Positions 7,996 through 15,908 of a stretch of 64,000 bases of DNA are shown piece after piece. The stretch's first letter is position 1; every line of letters starts with the position of its first letter. The position numbers and the translations under genes are program-made. The DNA is from Nocardia aurantia. Lineage in GTDB: Bacteria; Actinomycetota; Actinomycetes; Mycobacteriales; Mycobacteriaceae. The notes beneath the pieces were generated by a model that was given only the letters and a program-made list of their open reading frames with translations, ran no database searches and had not been told where the DNA came from. The DNA lies in contig NZ_WEGI01000009.1 of the NCBI RefSeq assembly GCF_009604425.1, positions 248,001 through 312,000 of the forward strand, given 5' to 3'.

Positions 7996-8988
7996 ATGAA
8001 CGAGCCGATCGCCGCGCTGCGGGCCCTGCGCTCGGTGGAACTGCGCACCACGGCCTGCCCGGAATCGGCGGACTTCTACGCCGGGATCTGGGGCCTGCGG
8101 ACCGTCGAGCAGGGCCCTGACGCCGTCTGGCTGCGCGGCAGCGGCGAACAGCACCACGTGCTGCAACTGACCGCCGCGCCACGAAACGGGCTGGGCCGCT
8201 TGAGCTTCGCGCTCGCCACCCCGGCCGAGGTGGACGCCGCCGCGCGTCGGCTGGCGCAGCGCGGGCTGCCGATTCTGGCCGGCCCGGGGCCGGTGGAGAC
8301 CGTCGGCGGCGGTTACGGGCTGCAGTTCGCCGACCCGGAGGGCCGGGTGATCGAGTTGCTGGCCGACACCTTCGCGGTGGCGCGCCTCGGCCGCGAGGAC
8401 GCGGTGCCGGTCGGGGTCACTCACGTCGTGCTCAACACCGTCGACATCGACGCCGCCGTCGCGTTCTACACCGACGTGCTGGGTATGCGGGTGTCGGACT
8501 GGTCCGAGCACCAGATGGCCTTCCTGCGTTGCAATTCCGACCACCACAGCATCGCGTTCAACCGCGCCGAGTGGACCTCGGTGAACCATGTGGCCTACGA
8601 GATGCCGAGCGTCGATCACTTCATGCGGGGCATCGGCCGGCTGCGGCACCACGGCGTGCTGCCGCTGTGGGGTCCGGGGCGGCACGGTCCCGGCGACAAC
8701 ACCTTCTCCTACTTCGCCGATCCGGCCGGGCTGGTGTGCGAATACACCAGCGGCATCGCGCAGGTCGACGAGGACCGCTGGCTGTGCCGGGTGTGGCGGC
8801 GGGTGCCCGAGCTGTCCGACACCTGGGGCACCGCCGGACCGCCCTCGGGCGAGACCCGCACCCACATGGCCGGTGTCGCCGATCCCGGTGCGTTCGAACG
8901 CTTTCCGGAGCTCCGGGAGCGGATTCCGGGAGCGGCCGCGCTGTCCGGCATCGGCGCCGTGCCGGTGACCGCGCCCGGGAAGTACTGA
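7996..8988 (+). CDS. VOC-fold extradiol ring-cleavage dioxygenase
   Basis: 330 residues with two vicinal-oxygen-chelate modules. The C-terminal module carries a complete 2-His-1-carboxylate iron site: His143 (GVTHVVLNT), His198 (SVNHVAYE) and Glu249 (VCEYTSG). The N-terminal module (LRSVELRTTACPESADFYAG) lacks these ligands, as in type I extradiol enzymes such as catechol or dihydroxybiphenyl dioxygenases. It probably opens a vicinal diol ring next to the hydroxyl pair, using O2 and Fe(II). The following hydrolase gene fits cleavage of the resulting product. GGAGG lies nine bases before the ATG. Confidence 0.85.
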   Translation: MNEPIAALRALRSVELRTTACPESADFYAGIWGLRTVEQGPDAVWLRGSGEQHHVLQLTAAPRNGLGRLSFALATPAEVDAAARRLAQRGLPILAGPGPVETVGGGYGLQFADPEGRVIELLADTFAVARLGREDAVPVGVTHVVLNTVDIDAAVAFYTDVLGMRVSDWSEHQMAFLRCNSDHHSIAFNRAEWTSVNHVAYEMPSVDHFMRGIGRLRHHGVLPLWGPGRHGPGDNTFSYFADPAGLVCEYTSGIAQVDEDRWLCRVWRRVPELSDTWGTAGPPSGETRTHMAGVADPGAFERFPELRERIPGAAALSGIGAVPVTAPGKY

Positions 8989-8991
8989 GCC

Positions 8992-9786
8992 GTGACCGAT
9001 CCGCACGTTTCCGAGGCGGGCCCGGGCACGGGCCCGAATCTCGTGCTGCTGCACGGTATCGGCGGCAGCGCCGACACCTTCGCCTCGCAGTTCGCCGAAT
9101 GGGGTGACCGGCTGCGGCTGCTCGCCTGGGACGCCCCCGGGTACGCCCGCAGCGCCGATCCGGAATGGCCACTGTCGCTGGACGATTACGCCGACCTCGT
9201 GGCCGCCCTGATCCGCGAGCGGTGCGGCGCCGCGCACGTGCTGGGCATGTCCTGGGGCGGCGTGATCGCCACCCGGCTCGCACTGCGGCATCCGGAGTTG
9301 CTGCGGAGCCTGATCCTCGGCGCCGCGAGCGTCGGCTCCGGCGCCACCGCGGCGGGGGCCGCCGCCATGCGAGCGCGCGCCACCGAACTGGACAGCGCCG
9401 GAGCCACCGCCTTCGCCGCCGCCCGAGCACCGAAACTACTGTCACCGCAAGCGGATCCGTCGACCGTCGCGGCGGTGGCGGCGGCCATGGCCGGGGCGAT
9501 CCGGCCCGCCGGATACCGCAGCGCCGCCGAGTCGATGGCCGCCACCGACCACACCGCCGACCTGCCGCGCATCGAGGTGCCGACGCTGGTGCTGTGCGGC
9601 GACCGGGACACCGTCACCGGCCCGCCCGCCGCGCAGGTACTGGCCGGCGGCATCCCCGGCGCGGTGTTCGTGACCCTGCGCGGCGCCGGGCATCTGGCCA
9701 ATCAGGAGCGACCGGAGGCGTTCGGCGCCTGGGTCGAATCGTTCGTGCACATCACCGAGCGGCTGCGTCCCCGCGTGACCGCGTAA
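8992..9786 (+). CDS. alpha/beta hydrolase, meta-cleavage-product hydrolase type
   Basis: 264 residues with a full alpha/beta-hydrolase layout: oxyanion motif LLHGIGGSADTF, nucleophile elbow GMSWGG with Ser87, acid around Asp204/Asp206 in CGDRD, and His234 in GAGHLANQ. The size and sequence style match C-C bond hydrolases that act on extradiol cleavage products (BphD/DmpD-like), though esterase activity cannot be excluded. The GTG start lies three bases after the dioxygenase stop, so the two are almost certainly co-translated and consecutive in the pathway. Confidence 0.82.
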   Translation: MTDPHVSEAGPGTGPNLVLLHGIGGSADTFASQFAEWGDRLRLLAWDAPGYARSADPEWPLSLDDYADLVAALIRERCGAAHVLGMSWGGVIATRLALRHPELLRSLILGAASVGSGATAAGAAAMRARATELDSAGATAFAAARAPKLLSPQADPSTVAAVAAAMAGAIRPAGYRSAAESMAATDHTADLPRIEVPTLVLCGDRDTVTGPPAAQVLAGGIPGAVFVTLRGAGHLANQERPEAFGAWVESFVHITERLRPRVTA

Positions 9787-9812
9787 CACTCTGTACCGCA
9801 AGGAGATTCATC

Positions 9813-10313
9813 ATGGAATTCGCCACCTCCGACCTGAGGGAATTCACCGACTCGCTGATCCTGACCCGGGCCAGCCGGCACGAGGACTGGGACGCACTGG
9901 GTTTCCAGGCCAAGGCCGGGGACCGGTTCCGGCGCGCGCAGATCCGCTATGTCGGCTCCGGCGCCACCGGCAACCACGACGACGACCGGCGGATCATCCC
10001 CTCGCAGGGTTTCACCTTCTCCAACATGATGCTGCCGCCGGGCGCGGAGGGTCCGGAGCACACCCATCACGACGCCGAGGAGGCGTTCTTCGTGCTGGAG
10101 GGTGAGATCGAGGTCGGCGTGCACCGCGACGGGCAGGTCGAGAAGCGCACCCTCGGCTATCGCGACATGATCGTGGTGCCCGCCGGGGTGCCGCGCAGCC
10201 TGAAGAACAACGGCGACACCACCGCCCTGTTCTGTGTCGTCATCGGCGCGCGCAAGCCGCAGGTCCCCACCTACCCGGAGACCTCGGCCATGCACGGGAT
10301 CAGCCGCGACTGA
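9813..10313 (+). CDS. cupin-domain protein
   Basis: 166 residues with one cupin barrel. Motif 1 is PPGAEGPEHTHHDAEEAFFVLEGEIEVG (His-His-Glu metal ligands), and motif 2 is YRDMIVVPAGVPRSLKNNG, where the usual final metal histidine appears replaced by Arg/Ser. The N-terminal helices resemble those of small cupins in catabolic operons. It may be an isomerase, decarboxylase or ligand sensor. The altered motif 2 makes dioxygenase activity less certain. AAGGAG lies nine bases before the ATG. Its stop overlaps the next SDR start by one base (TGATG). Confidence 0.75.
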   Translation: MEFATSDLREFTDSLILTRASRHEDWDALGFQAKAGDRFRRAQIRYVGSGATGNHDDDRRIIPSQGFTFSNMMLPPGAEGPEHTHHDAEEAFFVLEGEIEVGVHRDGQVEKRTLGYRDMIVVPAGVPRSLKNNGDTTALFCVVIGARKPQVPTYPETSAMHGISRD

Positions 10314-11050
10314 TGTTGTCGGGCAGGACGATCCTGATCACCGGCGCGGGCCGCGGCCTGGGCCGGGCCATCGCCACCCGGCTCGGCGAGGCGGGCGCGA
10401 CGCTGTGGCTGGCCGACGTGCGCGCCGACTGGGGCGAGGCGGCCGTGGCCGAACTGCGTGGCGACGGAGTCGCCGCCCGGTTCGTGCCGGTGGATCTGCG
10501 CGACGAGGCGTCGGTGGACGCCATGTTCGCCACCGTCGGTCCGCTGTACGGCGTGGTCAACAACGCCGCGCTCGCGGACGGTGTGGGCGGCAAGGCGATT
10601 CACGAACTCGAGGTCGCGGACTGGGACCGGGTACTGGCCGTCAACCTGCGCGGCACCTTCCTGGTGACCCGCGGCGCCGCGCGGGCCCTGATCGCCGCCG
10701 GTGGTGGGCGGATCGTCTCGATCGGTTCCGACGCCGCGGCCTACGGATCCCCGCGACTGGCGCACTACATCGCCTCCAAGGGCGGGGTGGCGGCGCTGAC
10801 CCGCACGGCGGCAAGGGATCTGGGCCCGCACGGCATCACCGTCAACACGGTGTCGCCGGGACTGACCGAGAGCGAATCGGCCGCCTTCGTGCCGGAGCAC
10901 CGGCACGAGCTGTACCGGCTGAACCGGGCGCTGACCCGGCCGCAGCAACCGGCCGATCTGGTGGGCGCGGTCGCGTTCCTGCTCGGCCCCGAGGCCGGGT
11001 ACATCACCGGCCAGGAACTGATCGTCGACGGTGGATTCGTCCTGAAGTGA
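10313..11050 (+). CDS. short-chain dehydrogenase/reductase (canonical)
   Basis: 245 residues. Classical SDR features are all present: TGAGRGLG nucleotide motif at residues 10-17, NNAA, a catalytic Ser in IGSDAAAYG, YIASK active site, and NTVSPGLTES after it. It ends with GQELIVDGGFVLK, typical of the family C-terminus. It interconverts an alcohol and a ketone using NAD(P)(H). The TGATG junction with the cupin gene suggests translational coupling. A dihydrodiol dehydrogenase role is possible given the Rieske oxygenase in the same regulon, but this is inference. Confidence 0.88.
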   Translation: MLSGRTILITGAGRGLGRAIATRLGEAGATLWLADVRADWGEAAVAELRGDGVAARFVPVDLRDEASVDAMFATVGPLYGVVNNAALADGVGGKAIHELEVADWDRVLAVNLRGTFLVTRGAARALIAAGGGRIVSIGSDAAAYGSPRLAHYIASKGGVAALTRTAARDLGPHGITVNTVSPGLTESESAAFVPEHRHELYRLNRALTRPQQPADLVGAVAFLLGPEAGYITGQELIVDGGFVLK

Positions 11051-11111
11051 CCGGCCGGACAGGTTGCCGCACAACCATTTCCGAAACAGCGTGACATCGA
11101 AGGGAAGACGA

Positions 11112-11894
11112 GTGGATCTGCAGCTGGGAGGCCGCACCTATCTGGTGACCGGCGGCAGTTCGGGGGTGGGGCTGGCCACGGTCGCCCTGCTGCTGGAGGA
11201 GGGCGCGCAAGTGATCACCTGCGCTCGCGACCTCTCCCGGTTGCGCGCGGCGCTGGATGCGCTGCCGGGCGCGGATCGGGTGCACGCCGCCGCCTGCGAT
11301 GTGCGCGATCCGGCGGCGGTGCACGACTTGATCCGTTCCGGCGCAGAGCATTTCGGTGGCCTGGACGGCCTGGTGAACAACGCCGGCAAGTCCCGGATGG
11401 TGCCGCGCGCGCAGGCCACCCTCGACGACTGGCGCGACGAACTCGACCTGAAGTTCGCGAGCGTGCTCAACACCGTCGACGCCGCGCTGCCCTGGCTGCG
11501 CCGCTCCGATGCCGCGGCCGTCGTGAACATCAACGCGGTGCTGGCCCGGCAGCCGGAGATCCGGCTGGTCACCACCAGCGCCGCCCGTGCCGGCCTGCTG
11601 AACCTCACCAAATCGCTGTCACTGGAATTGGCGCCGGAGGGCATCCGGGTGAACACCGTCTCGCTGGGACTGGTCGACACCGGGCAGTGGCGGCGGCGTT
11701 ACGAGGAGTCCGGCGCCACGGCCTCCTTCGCCGAATGGGAGGCGGAACTCGCCGCCGACCGCGGCATCGGACTCGGCCGATTCGGCCGGGCCGACGAGGT
11801 GGCGGCCATGGTCGTCACACTGTTGTCCCCGCGCTCGTCCTATGTGACCGGCGCCGATCTCGACGTCTGCGGTGGCGTCGCCCGTTACGTCTGA
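11112..11894 (+). CDS. SDR-fold protein lacking the YxxxK active site
   Basis: 260 residues from GTG 11112 (GAAGGGA ribosome site upstream). The upstream in-frame ATG at 11064 lacks one. The Rossmann motif TGGSSGVG and NNAG are intact. The active-site segment reads TTSAARAGLLNLTKS, where SDRs have YxxxK, so both Tyr and Lys are replaced and the upstream catalytic Ser position is also changed (NINAVLAR). The later SDR elements (GIRVNTVSLG, VTGADLDVCGG) are present. It binds a dinucleotide in all likelihood but may use another chemistry or be a non-redox partner. It sits between the canonical SDR and the ThDP enzyme. Confidence 0.8.
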   Translation: MDLQLGGRTYLVTGGSSGVGLATVALLLEEGAQVITCARDLSRLRAALDALPGADRVHAAACDVRDPAAVHDLIRSGAEHFGGLDGLVNNAGKSRMVPRAQATLDDWRDELDLKFASVLNTVDAALPWLRRSDAAAVVNINAVLARQPEIRLVTTSAARAGLLNLTKSLSLELAPEGIRVNTVSLGLVDTGQWRRRYEESGATASFAEWEAELAADRGIGLGRFGRADEVAAMVVTLLSPRSSYVTGADLDVCGGVARYV

Positions 11895-11908
11895 GAGGAG
11901 TGCGACCG

Positions 11909-13540
11909 ATGCGCCGAAATGGTGGAGATCTGCTGGTGCAGGTGCTGCGAGAGGCCGGTGTGGACACCGTCTTCGGCATCGTCAGCGTGCACAACCAGCC
12001 GCTGGTGGAGGCCGTGGCCCGGGAATTGCGCTTCGTGCCGGTGCGGCACGAGGCCACCGCCGTCAACGCTGCCGACGGATATGCCAGGGCCACCGGCGGT
12101 CTGGGCTGTGCGCTGACCAGTACCGGCACCGGGGCGGGCAACGCCGCGGGCTCGCTGATCGAATCGCTGGCCGCCGGAACGCCGGTGCTGCATGTGACCG
12201 GTCAGGTCGAGAGCCGCTATCTCGGTTCCGGCCGTGGCTTCATCCACGAGACCAAGGATCAGCTGGGCATGCTCCAGGCGGTATCCGCCCACGCCGCAAC
12301 AATTCTCGACGCGGATTCGGCGGGAAAGATTCTGCGCGACGGGGTTTCGCGAGCGCTGGCGAGGCCCGGCGGGCCGGTCAGCGTCGAGTGGCCGATCGAC
12401 CTGCAGTACGCCGAACAGACCGTCACCGCCGAGGAATTCGTGATCCCCGGCCCGGCCGCGCTCGACCCGGGACAGCTCGCCGCGGCGATCGAGGCGCTGG
12501 CGGCGGCCCGGCGGCCGGTGATCTGGGCCGGCGGCGGGGTGACCCGGGCCGGCGCGGAACTGGCCCGGCTGCTGGAACTCTGGGGTGTACCGCTGCTGAC
12601 CAGCAACTCCGGCCGCGGCGCGGTGCCGGAGGACCATCCCCTGTGCGTGGGCAACTACGCGACCTCACCGGGCGGGAAACAGTTGCTGGCCGAGGCGGAT
12701 CTGCTGCTCTCGCTGGGAACCCACTTCCGGTCCAACGAGACCGGCGACTACAGCGTCCCGGTGCCCGCGACCCATGTGCAGGTCGATCTGGAACCCGCCG
12801 CCTGCGGCCGGGTCTTCCCCGCGACCGTGCCGGTCGTGGCCGAGATCGGCGAATTCCTGCGCGGTGTCCTGGATTCCGGGCGGCTCGCCGCCGTGGACGC
12901 GGCCTGGACCGTCCGGGCCCGCGAAACCCGCGACCTGGTGCGCGCCGGGCAGCGGGACGGACTCGGCGATCACGCCGTGCTGTCGGATGCGGTGCGCGCC
13001 GCCCTGCCGCGGGACGCGGTGATCGCCCGCGACGTCACCATCGCGTCCAGTTCCTGGGGCAACCGGCTGCTGCCGATGTACGACCCGCGGGCCAACGTGT
13101 TCCCGCGCGGCGGCGGCATCGGCCAGGGCCTCGGCATGGCGATCGGCGCGGCGCTGGCCGACGAGACCCGGCCGACCCTGGCCATGTGCGGTGACGGCGG
13201 CCTCGCGGTGCACCTCGGCGAGATCCTCACCATGGCCCAGGAACGACCGTGGCTGGTGCTGCTGGTGTGCAACGACGGCGGCTACGGGGTGTTACGGAAC
13301 ATGCAGCGCGCCACCGGAACCCACACCTATGCGGTGGATCTCACCACCCCGGACTTCGCGCTGCTGGCGCAGTCGATCGCGGTGCCGTACCGGGCGATCC
13401 GGGCCGCCGCCGAGGCGCACGAGGTGCTGGCCGAGGCGGTCGCGCTGCGATCCCCGGTGCTCGTGGAGGTCGATCTGGCGGCGTACGGCCCGATGAAGGC
13501 CGCGTTCACGCCGCCGGTGTCGGTGCCGACCGGCGCCTGA
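11909..13540 (+). CDS. thiamine-diphosphate-dependent enzyme (acetolactate synthase/decarboxylase family)
   Basis: 543 residues with the three ThDP-family domains. The cofactor-activating Glu48 lies in VRHEATAVNAADGYAR. A central FAD/ADP-type domain has IWAGGGVTRAG. The C-terminal ThDP-Mg motif begins GDGGLAVHLGEI and ends with NDGGYG. I use ATG 11909, with GAGAGGAG upstream; longer frames run back into the SDR gene. The family decarboxylates 2-keto acids or makes and breaks C-C bonds next to a carbonyl. In this cluster it could act on a keto acid released by ring cleavage. It is the last gene before operator site 4. Confidence 0.85.
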   Translation: MRRNGGDLLVQVLREAGVDTVFGIVSVHNQPLVEAVARELRFVPVRHEATAVNAADGYARATGGLGCALTSTGTGAGNAAGSLIESLAAGTPVLHVTGQVESRYLGSGRGFIHETKDQLGMLQAVSAHAATILDADSAGKILRDGVSRALARPGGPVSVEWPIDLQYAEQTVTAEEFVIPGPAALDPGQLAAAIEALAAARRPVIWAGGGVTRAGAELARLLELWGVPLLTSNSGRGAVPEDHPLCVGNYATSPGGKQLLAEADLLLSLGTHFRSNETGDYSVPVPATHVQVDLEPAACGRVFPATVPVVAEIGEFLRGVLDSGRLAAVDAAWTVRARETRDLVRAGQRDGLGDHAVLSDAVRAALPRDAVIARDVTIASSSWGNRLLPMYDPRANVFPRGGGIGQGLGMAIGAALADETRPTLAMCGDGGLAVHLGEILTMAQERPWLVLLVCNDGGYGVLRNMQRATGTHTYAVDLTTPDFALLAQSIAVPYRAIRAAAEAHEVLAEAVALRSPVLVEVDLAAYGPMKAAFTPPVSVPTGA

Positions 13541-13585
13541 CGACCGCCGGAGCAGATCCGCGAAGATGTGTTGCGGATTACTAGC

Positions 13586-13595
13586 TTAGCGCTAA
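13586..13595. promoter_or_regulatory. putative MarR operator, site 4
   Basis: A perfect TTAGCGCTAA with GATATTAAC on its right, 50 bases before the oxygenase reductase start. It lies in the 104-base gap after the ThDP enzyme and marks the promoter of the Rieske oxygenase and probably the Mo-hydroxylase genes. Confidence 0.7.
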
Positions 13596-13644
13596 GATAT
13601 TAACCGCACAGACGTTTGGAATTTCAGTGGAAGAGGTTGCCGCG

Positions 13645-14604
13645 ATGGGGCTCGAAACCGGAACCCTGGAGCTGGTCGTGCGCCAGTTGCGCTGGGAGGC
13701 AGACGATGTCGTCTCCGTTCGGCTGGAGGACGCCGACGGCGCCACACTGCCGGATTGGACGCCGGGCGCACATATCGATGTGCATCTCGGCGCCGGAGTA
13801 GTCCGGCAGTACTCGCTGTGCGGCGAGCCGGCCGACAAGACCGGCTATCGCGTCGCCGTGCTGCGCGAGGAACGGTCCCGCGGTGGCTCGCGGTATGTGC
13901 ACGACACCCTCCGGCCGGGCCAGCGGATCACGATCAGCCTGCCGCGCAACAACTTCGAACTGCTCGCCGCGCCGAACTACCTCTTCCTGGCGGGCGGCAT
14001 CGGCATCACGCCGATCCTCGCCATGATCGGCGAGGCGCAGCGGCGCGGCGCGGAATGGGAACTGCACTACGGCGGCCGCACCCGCGCCGGACTGACCTTC
14101 GCCGACGAATTGCGGGCCCACGGCGACCGGGTGCACATCGTCAGCGAGGACCGGGAGGGCCGGCTGGACCTGCCCGGTCTGCTGGGCACGCCGCGGCCGG
14201 ACACCCTGGTCTACAGCTGCGGGCCCGAGGGAATGCTCACCGCCGTCGAGGATTTCGGCGCGAATTGGCCGGCCGGCGCCGTCCGGCTGGAGCGCTTCGC
14301 GGCGCGGGCGCGGCCCGCCGAGGACACTGCCGGGGAGCGGCCGATCCGGGTGGTCTGCGGCCGGTCCGGGGTGAGCGCGGTGGCCGCCCCCGGACGCAGC
14401 ATCCTCGACACGCTCGAGGCGGCCGGGCTGAAACTGTCCCACTCGTGCCGCGACGGCATCTGCGGCAGCTGCGAAACCGCTGTGCTGCAAGGTGTTCCGG
14501 ACCATCGCGACGACGTGCTGTCCAACGCCGAGCGGGCCGCCGGGAAAACCATGATGATCTGCGTCTCCCGGGCGCTGACCGACGAGCTCGTGCTCGACCT
14601 CTAG
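13645..14604 (+). CDS. Rieske oxygenase reductase (FMN, NAD, C-terminal 2Fe-2S)
   Basis: 319 residues from ATG 13645, which has GGAAGAGG eight to nine bases upstream; a GTG at 13627 is the alternative. Order of domains is that of phthalate dioxygenase reductase: flavin site RQYSLCG, NAD site LAGGIGITPILAMIG, CGPEGML, then a plant-type [2Fe-2S] domain with SHSCRDGICGSCET and a final cysteine in MMICVS. It passes electrons from NADH to the Rieske oxygenase encoded just downstream. Related reductases serve vanillate demethylase and phthalate dioxygenase. Confidence in this role is high because of the adjacency. Confidence 0.9.
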   Translation: MGLETGTLELVVRQLRWEADDVVSVRLEDADGATLPDWTPGAHIDVHLGAGVVRQYSLCGEPADKTGYRVAVLREERSRGGSRYVHDTLRPGQRITISLPRNNFELLAAPNYLFLAGGIGITPILAMIGEAQRRGAEWELHYGGRTRAGLTFADELRAHGDRVHIVSEDREGRLDLPGLLGTPRPDTLVYSCGPEGMLTAVEDFGANWPAGAVRLERFAARARPAEDTAGERPIRVVCGRSGVSAVAAPGRSILDTLEAAGLKLSHSCRDGICGSCETAVLQGVPDHRDDVLSNAERAAGKTMMICVSRALTDELVLDL

Positions 14605-14613
14605 GAGTACCTG

Positions 14614-14832
14614 ATGAACCAGTATCTCGTTGTCCACCAATCACGTTCGGCCGAACCGACACCGTACGAGCGGAAGCTGGCCGGGGCCGTCGAGGAGGTC
14701 TTCGCCCTCGGCGACCACACCCTCGACGGTCTGGTCGCGGGCCTCAACGCGCGGACGGTCCACGCCCCCGACGGCCGGCCCTGGACCGTCGACACCTTCA
14801 CCACCGAAATCGCCCGGCTGGGAGCCCGCTGA
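14614..14832 (+). CDS. 72-residue recombinase-like helix-turn-helix protein
   Basis: A tiny gene squeezed between the reductase and the Rieske oxygenase. AGGAG lies before the ATG, and its stop overlaps the oxygenase start (TGATG). The second half (LVAGLNARTVHAPDGRPWTVDTF) resembles the short HTH module found in serine recombinases after the catalytic domain, but there is no catalytic part. I recall similar small proteins beside Rieske oxygenase genes, with no known function. Tight coupling suggests a role in oxygenase assembly or regulation rather than recombination. This is inference. Confidence 0.7.
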   Translation: MNQYLVVHQSRSAEPTPYERKLAGAVEEVFALGDHTLDGLVAGLNARTVHAPDGRPWTVDTFTTEIARLGAR

Positions 14833-15881
14833 TGTCGAACCACCCGAATCCCGGCCCGCTGACCGCCGAGCGCTTGTTCGCCACCGGCATGCGGGACCAG
14901 TGGCACGCGATCTGCCCGTCCGGCTTCGTCGAGCGCGGCGGTATGCGGCGGATCACCCGTCTCGGCGAGGATTGGCTGCTGTACCGGCAGTCCGACGGCA
15001 CCGTCCGGATGCTCGCCGATCGCTGCCCGCACCGCGGCGCACCGCTGTCGCAGGGCCAGCACCTCGGCGACCGGATCGCCTGCGCCTACCACGGCGTCCA
15101 GGTGGACGGCACCGGCACCGTGGTGGCGGTGCCCGGCCTGCCCGGCTGCTCGCTGGAGGGCCGGCAACTGGTCCGCAGCCTCCCGGTCCGGGAGGTCGCG
15201 GGAGCGATCCTGGCCTGGTTCGGGCTGGACCCGGAGGCCGGGCCCGGGCCGCTCGAACTGCCCGAACCGCTGGCCGACGAGGGCACCGCGGCCTTCCTCT
15301 GCTACGCGGAATGGGAGTCGCCGTGGCGCTGGGCCATGGAGAACCTGCTCGACCCGATGCACGGTGCCTTCCTGCACCGCGAATCGCACTCGATGTTCGG
15401 CGGCGACACCACCGCCCGGTTCCGGATCCGGGAGACCGACCGGGGCTTCTTCTTCGAGAAGACCGATCAGCGCGGCGTCAACTTCGACTGGGTGGAGTTC
15501 TGCCGGACCGGCATCGACTGGGTCGACCTGCAGATTCCCTATCCGGCCAGCGGCGGCCCCGGCGGCCCGTTCGGGATCGTCGGCATCGGCACCCCGATCG
15601 ACGCCGAACGCACCGCGGTCTTCTTCTGGCGGTACCGCAAAGTGACCGGCTGGGAGCGGGACGTGTGGCAGTTCCTGTACCGCACCACGCTGGAGGAACG
15701 GCACTGGCACGTCCTCGAGCAGGACCGCGTGATGCTCGAGGCGATGGCCCCCGACGCCGACCAGGCCGAGAACCTGTACCAGCACGATCTGGGCGTGTTG
15801 CGGCTGCGCCGGCTGTACAAGGCGCAGGCCGAGGAACAGGCGGAACGAGCTGGGAAATTTGCAGCAAACTATCCTCGATGA
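14832..15881 (+). CDS. Rieske non-heme iron oxygenase, catalytic subunit
   Basis: 349 residues. The Rieske [2Fe-2S] ligands are Cys65 and His67 in CPHRG, and Cys84 and His87 in CAYHG. The mononuclear iron site has Asp174, His177 and His182 in LLDPMHGAFLH. The length and single-subunit style fit the vanillate demethylase/phthalate dioxygenase group, served by a PDR-type reductase, which is encoded two genes upstream. It hydroxylates or O/N-demethylates an aromatic substrate using O2 and electrons from that reductase. The substrate is not deducible. Its start is coupled to the small HTH-like gene. Confidence 0.9.
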   Translation: MSNHPNPGPLTAERLFATGMRDQWHAICPSGFVERGGMRRITRLGEDWLLYRQSDGTVRMLADRCPHRGAPLSQGQHLGDRIACAYHGVQVDGTGTVVAVPGLPGCSLEGRQLVRSLPVREVAGAILAWFGLDPEAGPGPLELPEPLADEGTAAFLCYAEWESPWRWAMENLLDPMHGAFLHRESHSMFGGDTTARFRIRETDRGFFFEKTDQRGVNFDWVEFCRTGIDWVDLQIPYPASGGPGGPFGIVGIGTPIDAERTAVFFWRYRKVTGWERDVWQFLYRTTLEERHWHVLEQDRVMLEAMAPDADQAENLYQHDLGVLRLRRLYKAQAEEQAERAGKFAANYPR

Positions 15882-15908
15882 GACTCTCGGTGAGATGAGG
15901 AGCGGAGC

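Noticed and set aside
14614..14832. A remnant of a serine recombinase or mobile element
   Set aside because: The frame is intact, has a good ribosome site and is coupled to the oxygenase. No other recombinase part or repeat ends are nearby.
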